A DNA stretch of 9,912 bases from Candidatus Competibacteraceae bacterium (GCA_012032855.1 JAAUQA010000082.1:1-9912), one strand, 5' to 3'; positions 1 through 7,080 are shown, counted from the stretch's first letter. Program-made: numbers and translations. The notes: a model not told the origin generated them from the letters alone.

Positions 1-2
1 TG

Positions 3-647
3 TCGGTAAAAGGTTTTAATTTTATTAGTCCCCTAGTGAAACCACCGGTTAGTTTTCTGCAAGATTTTTTTGGCGGCATTGGTTTATCAGACTTAGTTGC
101 GGGAATCATACTGATTACCGCTGGCATCGCCTTAATCTTTTTTGTTATCACCTTAATCGGTAAATTACTTAAAGTATTGATGGTCGGTCGAGCTAAAGAA
201 ATACTGCATCACGCTGTTGGGCGGGGGCCCGTTTCCGGCATCCTCTCCGGTACGGCAATTACCGTGCTGGTGCAGTCTTCTTCCACCACTACCAGTTTGA
301 TCGTTCCCTTGGCGGGTAGCGGCGTGTTCAGTCTCCGGCAGGTTTATCCCTTTACTTTAGGGGCCAACGTCGGCACCTGTATTACCGCGCTACTGGCAGC
401 GACGGCAATAACCGGGGCGAATGCAATTTTTGCGTTGCAAATTGCATTAATCCATTTTGTCTACAATGTCTTCGGCGTTGTCGTGATCTATGGCATCCCC
501 TTCTTACGTAATATTCCCATTTATGCCGCCGAATATCTTGCTGAAATGGCTGTAAAGAAAAAGGTGTATGTGGCGTTGTATATCGGTTGTGTATTCTTCC
601 TGATTCCGATTGCTGCGATCGGTTTAAGTCAATTATTGGGCTGGTAA
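3..647 (+). CDS. Na+/phosphate cotransporter family protein, C-terminal part (5' end outside window)
   Basis: The frame is open from the first bases of the window, so this is the 3' part of a longer gene; the GTG at 36 is only an internal codon. About 214 residues are visible. They are very hydrophobic, with several membrane segments, and contain QSSSTTTS followed by a glycine-rich stretch and then TLGANVGTCITALLAA. The QSSS-T-T motif and the GANVGT motif are hallmarks of the inverted repeats of the Na/Pi cotransporter (NptA/SLC34-like) family, and this copy should be the second repeat. Members import inorganic phosphate with sodium across the inner membrane. The C-terminus ends soon after the last membrane helix, with no PhoU-like tail. 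Two small genes follow closely on the same strand, suggesting an operon. The family call is firm; the substrate is inferred from the family. Confidence 0.88.
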   Translation, partial: SVKGFNFISPLVKPPVSFLQDFFGGIGLSDLVAGIILITAGIALIFFVITLIGKLLKVLMVGRAKEILHHAVGRGPVSGILSGTAITVLVQSSSTTTSLIVPLAGSGVFSLRQVYPFTLGANVGTCITALLAATAITGANAIFALQIALIHFVYNVFGVVVIYGIPFLRNIPIYAAEYLAEMAVKKKVYVALYIGCVFFLIPIAAIGLSQLLGW

Positions 648-654
648 GCGCTGC

Positions 655-660
655 GAGGTG
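655..660 (+). promoter_or_regulatory. Ribosome binding site that sets the start of the small coiled-coil gene
   Basis: GAGGTG lies six bases before the ATG at 667. An in-frame GTG at 658 overlaps this Shine-Dalgarno-like sequence and has no good site of its own, so the ATG at 667 is the preferred start. Confidence 0.6.
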
Positions 661-666
661 GAAACG

Positions 667-918
667 ATGAATCAATTTAGCACCAGCAAAAAGTCCCTTG
701 AAGATAAGATCAGCGAACTGGAAGAAACGCTTGCGCATCTGAAACAACAGTTGCAGAAACAGGAAGAAGCTGATCAGCATACAGCGATTGATAATCTAGA
801 CCAATATCTGGCGCTATCGATAACAAAATATAAAAACTTGCAAGATTTTTGGCAAATTCTTCGTAAGGAACTGGCTGATCTTTTTGCGAATAAGCTTAAT
901 GATCAAAATAAGATCTAG
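667..918 (+). CDS. Small coiled-coil protein of unknown function (83 aa)
   Basis: I do not recognise this protein as a named family. It has no signal peptide, no cysteine and no membrane segment. Residues ~8-37 are rich in Lys, Glu, Leu and Gln with heptad-like leucine spacing (KISELEETLAHLKQQLQ), so a coiled coil is likely; the C-terminal half is also mostly helical. The start is ATG 667 because GAGGTG stands six bases upstream. It begins 19 bases after the transporter stop and ends 12 bases before the next start, so the three genes are probably cotranscribed. A cytoplasmic accessory role for the transporter is possible, but only by position. Confidence 0.7.
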   Translation: MNQFSTSKKSLEDKISELEETLAHLKQQLQKQEEADQHTAIDNLDQYLALSITKYKNLQDFWQILRKELADLFANKLNDQNKI

Positions 919-930
919 AGAGATATGATA

Positions 931-1413
931 ATGCGTAAAGTTCTAAATATTCTCCCTCTATGTGTTTTGGGACTCGGTCTTTTCAGCGCTGTTTTTGCAG
1001 GTGAAGAGAAAACGATTACTCTCGACCAAGTGCCGAAACCGATCCTAGATACAATCAATGAGAAACTGCCGGACTCGAAAGTAGTCAGCGCGAATACGGA
1101 AACCGAAATTGATGGTAGTTTTGTTTATGAGATTCAGGGTGTATTGGAGGATGGCCGAAAATTCGAGTTCGACGCCTATGAAAACGGAGAAATCCAGGAG
1201 ATTGAAATCGAGTTCGCCGAAGATATGGTGCCGAAAGCCGTGATGAACGCAATCGAACAGAAATTACCCGGCTTTAAACCGACTTATATTGAGGCCAGTC
1301 ATTCGGCAAGCTTGAAGGTCGTGCGCTATGAGTTCGTTGGTGAGATGGGCAATGAAACCATCGACATCAATGTGTCTGCCGACGGTCGCCGTATCGAAAT
1401 TGCCGATAGTTAA
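931..1413 (+). CDS. Secreted protein with two PepSY-like repeats
   Basis: The ORF can start at ATG 925 or ATG 931. The second is preferred because GAGAG at 918-922 is eight bases before it but only two before the first. From 931 the protein is 160 residues. Residues 1-23 form a signal peptide (MRK, hydrophobic core, AVFA then GEE), so it is probably exported to the periplasm. The mature part has two copies of one unit about 66 residues apart: VPKPILDTINEKLP at ~34-47 and VPKAVMNAIEQKLPG at ~100-114. Each is followed by beta-rich sequence ending in an acidic strand (GEIQEIEIE; GRRIEIAD). A helix followed by such strands fits the PepSY-like/BLIP-like fold found in small periplasmic proteins. 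It is acidic overall. The biochemical function is unknown; it is last in the putative transporter operon. Confidence 0.75.
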   Translation: MRKVLNILPLCVLGLGLFSAVFAGEEKTITLDQVPKPILDTINEKLPDSKVVSANTETEIDGSFVYEIQGVLEDGRKFEFDAYENGEIQEIEIEFAEDMVPKAVMNAIEQKLPGFKPTYIEASHSASLKVVRYEFVGEMGNETIDINVSADGRRIEIADS

Positions 1414-1423
1414 ATCCGTGACG

Positions 1424-1455
1424 GATCACAATGAGCCTACCGGCTCATTGTGATC
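1424..1455. repeat. Perfect 14-bp inverted repeat with 4-base spacer
   Basis: GATCACAATGAGCC at 1424-1437 is the exact reverse complement of 1442-1455, with TACC between. It lies ten bases after the PepSY-like gene stop, so it could act as a terminator hairpin. No T-tract follows on either strand (plus-strand continuation is GGCCACAAAT), which weakens that reading. It is also about 90-120 bp upstream of the predicted sigma-54 start site, a usual place for an activator-binding site. Both roles are inference; the symmetry is seen directly. Confidence 0.8.
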
Positions 1456-1501
1456 GGCCACAAATACAACCGATACGCTGCAGCAGAAATTATTTATTAT
1501 T

Positions 1502-1514
1502 AATCAAAGTTTTA
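1502..1514 (+). promoter_or_regulatory. Putative IHF binding site
   Basis: AATCAAAGTTTTA matches the IHF consensus WATCAANNNNTTR at every defined base. An A/T-only run (1487-1503, apart from flanks) lies just before it, as is common at strong IHF sites. It sits between the inverted repeat at 1424-1455 and the -24/-12 promoter at 1519-1535, where DNA bending would bring an upstream activator to the polymerase. The match is direct; binding is inferred. Confidence 0.5.
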
Positions 1515-1518
1515 TAAA

Positions 1519-1535
1519 CTGGCATTGAAAATGCT
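1519..1535 (+). promoter_or_regulatory. Putative sigma-54 (RpoN) -24/-12 promoter
   Basis: CTGGCATTGAAAATGCT fits the RpoN pattern TGGCAC-N5-TTGCW at 9 of 11 defined positions. The invariant GG (1521-1522) and GC (1533-1534) are exactly ten bases apart, as required. Transcription would start near 1546, about 40 bases before the ATG at 1586. No convincing sigma-70 promoter is visible here. Short matches like this occur by chance, but the upstream IHF-like site and inverted repeat raise its likelihood. Confidence 0.5.
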
Positions 1536-1537
1536 GA

Positions 1538-1573
1538 GGCTATCATTAACGTGATTCAACTGATTTGATAGCC
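1538..1573 (+). repeat. 8-bp inverted repeat in the predicted leader of the 105-aa gene
   Basis: GGCTATCA at 1538-1545 and TGATAGCC at 1566-1573 are perfect reverse complements separated by 20 bases. The right arm touches the GGAG ribosome binding site (1574-1577). The left arm starts before the predicted start site near 1546, so a binding site in DNA fits better than an RNA hairpin unless transcription begins further upstream. Confidence 0.45.
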
Positions 1574-1585
1574 GGAGCATAGACC

Positions 1586-1903
1586 ATGATTAACCTCAGC
1601 ACTCTCGAAATAAAGCCCCGTTACGATTTCACCGCAGTCGAAGAAAACACTAGCCTATCAGGTCGCGCGTGCGAAGACCGTTTCGAAAGTACGATCAACA
1701 GCATGTTGCCTACCGGGTATCGCATTGCGTATGTTAAACGCAGCGAAATGCACGACGAGCATTTTTATATCTATGCCGTCGCTAAGAGTTTTTCGCATAC
1801 TATGGAAGTAACCGGAGCAGTGAATCGGCACACGGGAGAAGTAGACTTGTGCAAGTATGCCCCCGTCCCCTTATTCACTACCGCGTTGGAAGAAGCCGCT
1901 TGA
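1586..1903 (+). CDS. Hypothetical protein, 105 aa
   Basis: I do not recognise this protein. ATG 1586 is preceded by GGAG at 1574-1577 with eight bases of spacing. There is no signal peptide or membrane segment, so it should be cytoplasmic. The N-terminal ~25 residues are polar; the middle contains RACEDRFESTINSMLP, which looks like a helix. The C-terminal half (GYRIAYVKRS, HFYIYAVAKS, MEVTGAVNRHTGEVDLCKY) looks like beta strands with a TGEV turn. This is loosely like a PepSY-type alpha-beta unit, but that resemblance is too weak for an assignment. Two cysteines (in RACED and DLCKY) do not form a metal motif. It stands alone between the transporter operon and the convergent dnaJ, behind a putative sigma-54 promoter. 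Confidence 0.75.
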   Translation: MINLSTLEIKPRYDFTAVEENTSLSGRACEDRFESTINSMLPTGYRIAYVKRSEMHDEHFYIYAVAKSFSHTMEVTGAVNRHTGEVDLCKYAPVPLFTTALEEAA

Positions 1904-1921
1904 GGCGTCCTACGCTACGCC
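1904..1921. terminator. Weak hairpin between convergent genes
   Basis: GGCGT (1904-1908) pairs with ACGCC (1917-1921) across an eight-base loop, in the 21-base gap between the stop of the 105-residue gene and the stop of dnaJ. It could end transcription from both sides, but the stem is only five pairs and no T-tract follows. Confidence 0.25.
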
Positions 1922-1924
1922 GCA

Positions 1925-3068
1925 TTAGAACTTCATGTCTTCGAAAAACTTTTTGACCCCATCCAGCCAACCGCGCTCTTGCGGTGCGTGTTGATGCCCA
2001 CCCTGCTCCAGGGTCTCGGCCAGTTGTTCAAGCAGTTCTTTTTGCTCTTTAGTCAGGTTAACCGGGGTTTCCACCACTACTTGACACAGTAAATCGCCAG
2101 TCGCGCTGCTGCGTACCGGCTTGACACCTTTGCCGCGAATGCGAAATGCCTTGCCCGTTTGGGTGCCCGAAGGCACTTTAAGGTTTACCCGTCCGTCCAG
2201 GGTCGGAACCTCTATCTCTCCACCCAACGACGCCCGGGTGATACTAATCGGCACTTTGCAATACAGATTACTCTCTTCACGGGTGAAGATCGGGTGCGGC
2301 TTGACGCGAATCTGGACATAAAGATCGCCCGGTGGTCCGCCTTGTTCTCCAATCTCGCCTTCACCACTCAAGCGGATCCGGTCGCCACTATCGACCCGGC
2401 CGGCACTTTGACCGATAAGGTTTTTGCTCCTCAATGCGACCGCTGCCACTGCAGGTCGTACAGGGATCAGGTATATAGGTTCCGCGTCCATGACAACGCG
2501 GGCAGGTTTGCTGAATTGAGAAGAACCCTTGTTGGATACGAACCTGGCCGACGCCGTTGCAGGTCGTGCAGGTCGCTGCTTTGGTACCAGGTTTAGCGCC
2601 ATTACCATCGCAAGTTTCGCAAGTTACCAAGGCCGGCACGCGAATTTTAGCGGTTGTACCGAAGACGGCTTCTTCCAGCGATAAATCCAGGGTATAACGC
2701 AGATCAGCGCCTCGATAGCCTTGACTACCGCGTCCGCCACCGAAACCACCGCCACCGCCGAAAATATCGCGGAATACACCGCCAAAGATATCGCCTAAGT
2801 CGGCCGCATCACCGAAGCCACTGCCGCCACCGCCCGCAGAGGGATCAACGCCGGCATGGCCGAATTGGTCGTAAGCAGCGCGTTTGCGCGGATCGCTGAG
2901 TACTTCGTAAGCTTCTTTAGCTTCTTTAAAGTGCTCCACGGCCACAGCATCATCCGGATTGCGATCCGGATGATGCTTCATGGCTAAACGCCGATAGGCT
3001 TTCTTAAGTTCTGCTTCGCTTGCGTTAGGGGCAAGGCCCAGGATTTCATAGTAATCGCGTTTCGCCAT
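1925..3068 (-). CDS. dnaJ: Chaperone protein DnaJ (Hsp40), reading frame broken twice
   Basis: DnaJ delivers unfolded clients to DnaK and stimulates its ATPase. The J domain (residues 1-~70) carries HPD at 33-35. A Gly/Phe-rich linker (~71-118) follows, then a zinc-binding domain with four CxxCxGxG repeats (Cys 150/153, 167/170, 189/192, 203/206). The C-terminal client-binding domain includes [25 protein letters not shown], here given as [12 protein letters not shown] then GGPPGDLYV. The frame is lost after residue 216 (RIEEQK). One base is missing at the T5 run 2421-2425 (plus strand) and one at CCC 2395-2397; restoring both gives the expected [14 protein letters not shown]. The corrected length is about 381 residues, normal for the family. 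It follows dnaK with 118 bases between and is probably cotranscribed. Both errors fall in homopolymers, so sequencing error is the likely cause. Confidence 0.93.
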
Positions 3069-3128
3069 CTTCGATCCGGTAATTAGGGGCGGGACTGAAG
3101 TGCGCCATCATAGCACTAGTCCGAGGTC

Positions 3129-3174
3129 AGTGTGCTAACACTAACCCAGGTTCACTAGGTACGAGCACGCTCGT
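3129..3174 (-). other. dnaK-dnaJ intercistronic region with two small hairpins
   Basis: Two short stems are visible: AGTGT (3129-3133) with ACACT (3138-3142), and ACGAG (3161-3165) with CTCGT (3170-3174), each with a four-base loop. Neither is followed by a T-tract in the direction of transcription. They look more like mRNA processing or stability elements than terminators. I saw no convincing separate promoter for dnaJ. Confidence 0.3.
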
Positions 3175-3186
3175 CAACCCACGCGG

Positions 3187-5111
3187 TTACTTATCCTTGA
3201 CTTCCTCGAATTCGGCATCAACGACGCCTTCATCAGCCGGCTTTTGCCCACCACCCGCACCGGGATCTCCTTCATGCGCGCCGGCGGCAGAGGCGGTCTG
3301 AGCATAGACCCGCTCGGCCAATTTGCCGGACAGTTCGCCCAGCGCCTGGGTTTTGGCCTGGATGGTATCCTTGTTGTCGCCCTTGGCCGCATCGCGCAGA
3401 TCGGAAATCGCGTTCTCAATATCGTGGCGTTCGCCGCCTTCGACTTTTTCACCCAACTCGCTGAGCGACTTCTCGGTGGCATGAATCAAGTTTTCCGCCT
3501 GATTGCGTGCATCCACCAGTTCGTGGAATTTACGATCCTCATCAGCATGGGCTTCGGCATCCTTGACCATTTGCTGAATCTCATCGTCACTCAGGCCGGA
3601 AGAAGCCCGAATCACGATGGATTGTTCCTTGCCGGTGGCTTTGTCTTTAGCCGACACATGCAAGATGCCGTTGGCATCAATATCGAAAGTGACTTCGATT
3701 TGCGGCACGCCGCGCGGCGCCGGTGGGATCCCGGATAAATCGAACTTGCCCAGCGACTTATTGGCGCCGGCCCGTTCCCGCTCGCCTTGCAACACGTGCA
3801 CAGTCACCGCAGTTTGGGTGTCTTCGGCGGTTGAGAACACTTGGTTGGCTTTGGTCGGGATAGTGGTATTCTTTTCAATCAACTTGGTCATGACTCCGCC
3901 CAGGGTTTCGATGCCCAAGGACAACGGAGTGACATCCAACAGCAGCACGTCCTTCACCTGGCCGCCCAACACGCCGCCTTGAATGGCCGCACCGACCGCT
4001 ACCGCTTCGTCAGGATTAACGTCTTTGCGGGGTTCCTTGCCAAAGAAATTCTTGACCGCTTCCTGGACTTTGGGCATCCGGGTCTGGCCGCCGACCAAAA
4101 TGACTTCGTCGATATCACCGACTCCCTGACTCGCATCCTTAAGGGCGATTTTGCACGGACCGATAGTCCGTTCGATCAACTCCTCAACCAAGGCTTCTAG
4201 CTTGGCACGGGTGAGCTTGATGTTTAGATGCTTAGGACCACTGGCATCGGCGGTGATATAGGGTAGATTGACTTCGGTTTGCTGGCTGGAGGACAGCTCA
4301 ATTTTGGCTTTCTCAGCGGCTTCTTTCAGACGTTGCATCGCCAAGGGATCGCCACGCAGATCAATGCCGGTGTCTTTCTGGAACTGCTGTGACAGATAAT
4401 CAATGATTCGCTTGTCGAAGTCCTCGCCACCCAGGAAGGTGTCGCCGTTGGTGGATAACACCTCGAACTGGTGCTCGCCATCAACTTCAGCGATCTCAAT
4501 GATGGAAATATCGAAAGTGCCGCCACCCAGATCGTACACCGCGATTTTGGCGTCGCCGCGCTTCTTATCCATACCGTAAGCTAAAGCGGCGGCGGTAGGC
4601 TCATTGATAATCCGCTTGACTTCCAGCCCTGCGATCCGTCCGGCGTCCTTGGTTGCTTGGCGCTGTGAGTCGTTAAAATAGGCCGGTACGGTAATCACCG
4701 CTTCGGATATGGTCTCGCCCAGATAATCTTCGGCGGTTTTTTCATTTTCTGCAGCACCCGCGCCGCCACTTCCGGCGGCGCCATTTTCTTGTCCCTGGCG
4801 GCGACCCAGGCATCCCCATTGTCGGCCTTGACAATCTGATAGGGCACCATGTTCATGTCCTTTTGCACTTCAGAATCTTCGAAACGACGTCCGATCAACC
4901 GTTTAATGGCAAATAAGGTGTTATCCGGGTTGGTCACCGCTTGCCGCTTGGCGGATTGGCCGACCAACACTTCGCCGCTTTCGGTGAAAGCCACAACCGA
5001 CGGCGTGGTCCGATCACCTTCACTGTTTTCAATCACCCGTGGCTTGCCACCCTCCATAATCGCCACGCAGGAGTTGGTGGTGCCCAGGTCGATACCGATA
5101 ATCTTGCTCAT
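3187..5111 (-). CDS. dnaK: Chaperone protein DnaK (Hsp70), one frameshift
   Basis: DnaK is the ATP-driven Hsp70 that binds and releases unfolded polypeptides in the cytoplasm. The ATPase domain shows [13 protein letters not shown] near residue 5, [11 protein letters not shown], and [11 protein letters not shown]. The linker [19 protein letters not shown] leads to the substrate-binding domain and helical lid, and the protein ends in a Gly-rich tail and EFEEVKDK. The start is ATG 5111 with GAGGG (5118-5122) six bases upstream. The frame breaks after residue ~125 (QKMKK): the run of six T at 4737-4742 (plus strand) needs one more base to read [18 protein letters not shown]. The corrected length is 641 residues, typical of the family. 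A break in a homopolymer of such a conserved gene is most likely a sequencing error. A near-consensus sigma-32 promoter lies upstream. Confidence 0.96.
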
Positions 5112-5179
5112 GAATAGCCCTCACTCTGTCTGTTGCAAATGGCGCCTTAGGCACCACCCCAATTGTTATACCTGTTGAT

Positions 5180-5207
5180 AAATGGGGGATGGGTTCGGTG
5201 TTTTCAA
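5180..5207 (-). promoter_or_regulatory. Sigma-32 (RpoH) heat-shock promoter of dnaK-dnaJ
   Basis: Read on the minus strand, TTGAAA (5207-5202) is followed after 14 bases by CCCCATTT (5187-5180). This matches the core of the RpoH consensus CTTGAAA with a 13-15-base spacer and CCCCATNT, lacking only the first C of the -35 element. Transcription would start near 5173, about 60 bases before the dnaK ATG. It lies in the 154-base grpE-dnaK gap, so dnaK-dnaJ can be transcribed apart from hrcA-grpE. Confidence 0.75.
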
Positions 5208-5231
5208 TAGGTTTACGTCACCCATTGACCG

Positions 5232-5258
5232 GTTAGCCGTCAGGGGGACTGTTAGCCG
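5232..5258. repeat. Short direct repeat between grpE and dnaK
   Basis: GTTAGCCG occurs at 5232-5239 and again at 5251-5258, a 19-base period, just downstream of the grpE stop and upstream of the sigma-32 promoter. No role is evident; two eight-base copies could be chance. Confidence 0.3.
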
Positions 5259-5265
5259 GGTCGGT

Positions 5266-5913
5266 TTAGGGCCGTTGGGCCACGATAACCATAGCGGGTC
5301 GAATCAAGCGGTCGTTGAGTAAATACCCTTTCTGAACGACATGCATCACGGTATTCGGTTCGGCTTGACCGGCAGGCTGAGTCGCCATCGCTTCGTGAAA
5401 CTCGGGATTAAACAGTTCCCCTTGAGGATTCAACTCTTGCACACCGAATTTCTCCAACACACCGATCAACTGTTTAAGCGTCAATTCAGAGCCTTCCAAC
5501 AATTTGCGCACGTCCTGTGTTTCTTCGGCGGCGGCTATCCCCATTTCCAGACTGTCTTTGACCGGCAGCAGACCTTCTACAAAGCTTTTTAGCGCGAATT
5601 TATGGGCATTCTGCACGTCCCGTTCACTCCGTTTGCGCAAATTTTCCATTTCCGCACGCACCCCCAGGAACGCATTCCAATTTTCTTCAGCCTTGGCCAG
5701 CGCTTGTTCCAATTCGGCTTGCAAGGTGTGCGCATCAGGGGGCGCTGATGACGCTTCGGCATCCAGAATTTTACCCTCTGCTTCGACTGGTTCCGGCACA
5801 AATGAATCACTTGCGGGTTCGCTGGAAACGTCTCCTTTCGATTCCTGCGCCGGGTTTGCGTCTTCTTCCGGCGAGGTTGCTAGGTGGGCGTCGGCGTTGT
5901 TTTCTTGGCTCAT
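5266..5913 (-). CDS. grpE: Nucleotide exchange factor GrpE
   Basis: GrpE dimers release ADP from DnaK and reset the chaperone cycle. The start is ATG 5913 (MSQENNADAH), with GGAGGA (5924-5919, minus strand) five bases upstream; an in-frame extension back to a TTG at 5952 lacks such a site. The product is 215 residues. Residues 1-~60 are acidic and disordered, as is common in GrpE. A long helix runs from ~62 to ~110 and includes EMENLRKRSERDV, the dimer coiled-coil signature. The C-terminal beta domain has GVQELNPQGELFNPEFHEAM and VVQKGYLLNDRLIRPAMVIVA, which contacts DnaK. The frame is intact. It follows hrcA by 80 bases, so the two are likely cotranscribed under CIRCE control. Confidence 0.96.
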   Translation of the reverse strand: MSQENNADAHLATSPEEDANPAQESKGDVSSEPASDSFVPEPVEAEGKILDAEASSAPPDAHTLQAELEQALAKAEENWNAFLGVRAEMENLRKRSERDVQNAHKFALKSFVEGLLPVKDSLEMGIAAAEETQDVRKLLEGSELTLKQLIGVLEKFGVQELNPQGELFNPEFHEAMATQPAGQAEPNTVMHVVQKGYLLNDRLIRPAMVIVAQRP

Positions 5914-5918
5914 CCAAG

Positions 5919-5924
5919 TCCTCC
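5919..5924 (-). promoter_or_regulatory. Strong ribosome binding site of grpE
   Basis: GGAGGA on the minus strand, five bases before ATG 5913. It decides the start of grpE against the longer frame from 5952. Confidence 0.8.
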
Positions 5925-5944
5925 AATACAATAATTCGCTGAGT

Positions 5945-5959
5945 CGCTTCACTGAAGCG
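5945..5959 (-). other. hrcA-grpE intercistronic hairpin
   Basis: CGCTTC (5945-5950) pairs perfectly with GAAGCG (5954-5959) over a three-base loop. There is no T-run after it on the minus strand, so it is not a standard terminator. It could tune relative hrcA and grpE expression by mRNA processing; that is inference. Confidence 0.35.
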
Positions 5960-5993
5960 GATCAAAAGTGTAAGTTCAATCGCTAGATGGAGT

Positions 5994-7054
5994 TTAATTG
6001 CGAGAATTCAAGGCGGAAGCCAATAATTTCGCCGTCATATCGACCACGGGGATGACCCGATCATAGGCCATGCGAGTGGGGCCGATCACGCCTAATACAC
6101 CCAACATCTTGTCTTCAATAGAATACGGCGCGGTCACTACGCTGCAGTCTTCCAACACACCACAACCGGCCTCACTGCCGATAAATATTTTCACTCCCTG
6201 GGCATGCAGGCACTGATCGAAAAGGTGCAAGATATCCTGCTTGCGATTGAAGGCCTCGAACAGGTGACGTAGTTTTTCCATATCGGCCAGCTCATCGACC
6301 CCCATCAAATTGGTTTGACCGGCCAGCACATAATCTTCGGGCTCGCCCTCATCGGCCGTAAACGTTTGACTGGCCATATCAATGACCGCTTGCATCATCG
6401 CGTCTACCGCCTCTTGCGCCGATTTCATTTCCCGTAGCAACCCGCCGCGAATGTGATGGATGGCCTGACCGCGACAATGGGCATTGAGGTAATTGGCCGC
6501 TTGTTGGAGCTCTTCGCTGGTGTATTGACGTTTGGTGTAATGATGCGGTTTTGCACTTCCTGTTCATTGATCACCAATACGGACAACACCCGGTTATCAG
6601 CGAGTGGTAAAAACTCGACTTGGCGCAGCGTCAGCGATTGATGGCGGGGCACCATGACCACCCCCACCAACCGAGTCACCCCGGATAACAACGTAGACAC
6701 CGATTGCAGCAGATCCGTCGTGTTCCGGTGAGGGGTCAAATGTTGCCAGAGCGCCTCAATTTCTTCATTGTGGGACGGATTAGCTTGCAATAATGAGTCG
6801 ACGAAAAAGCGGTAACCGCGTACCGTAGGCGTTCGCCCAGCCGAAGTGTGCGGTGAATGGAGAAACCCGAGTTCTTCCAAATCGGCCATCACGTTTCTAA
6901 TCGTCGCCGGACTCAAATCCAAGCCGGTGTCACGAGCTAAAGTGCGCGAGCCAACCGGATGACCGTCACGGATATACCGCTCAATCAATGCGTTGAGCAA
7001 GTGCCGGCTGCGCTCGTTAAGCACAGCATACTCTGAATTGTCACTATCACTCAT
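5994..7054 (-). CDS. hrcA: Heat-inducible transcription repressor HrcA, one frameshift
   Basis: HrcA binds CIRCE operators and represses chaperone genes; in known systems GroEL helps keep it active. The N-terminal winged helix-turn-helix (residues ~10-80) includes DLSPATIRNVMADLEELGF, SPHTSAGRTPT and GYRFFVDSLL, which are diagnostic. The C-terminal part has GGLLREMKSAQ, TNLMGVDELADMEKLRHLFEAF, IGSEAG and GVLGVIGPTRMAYDRVIPVV. The start is ATG 7054 with GAGG (7067-7064) nine bases upstream. The frame breaks after residue ~172 (NRII): one base is missing near 6537-6539, and restoring it gives a continuation like HTKRQYTSEELQQAANYL. The corrected length is about 353 residues, normal for HrcA. 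The perfect CIRCE upstream supports a working gene, so sequencing error is likely here too, although this site is not a long homopolymer. Confidence 0.95.
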
Positions 7055-7080
7055 GGTAGTAGACCTCGGCGACCGTTAAT

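Noticed and set aside
1424..1455. CRP-type operator within the inverted repeat
   Set aside because: TCACA and TGTGA are present but in the reverse order and with the wrong spacing for TGTGA-N6-TCACA.
3174..3482. Minus-strand 102-residue frame inside the 3' end of dnaK
   Set aside because: It is an alternate frame of the dnaK coding sequence, rich in Arg, Pro and Ser, with no independent start signal.
3244..3982. Long open frames on the plus strand across dnaK (and similar ones across dnaJ, grpE and hrcA)
   Set aside because: They lie antisense to strongly conserved genes, show no recognisable domains, and have low-complexity compositions typical of shadow frames.
2388..4742. Programmed frameshifting in dnaJ and dnaK
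   Set aside because: No slippery heptamer plus downstream structure is evident, the genes are not known to use it, and unrelated indels occur in nearby genes, which favours sequence error.
5913..5952. Longer grpE start at 5952
   Set aside because: It is a TTG without a ribosome binding site, while ATG 5913 has GGAGGA at ideal distance and begins like other GrpE proteins.
5945..5959. Terminator between hrcA and grpE
   Set aside because: The stem is only six pairs and lacks a T-tract; hrcA and grpE are expected to be cotranscribed.
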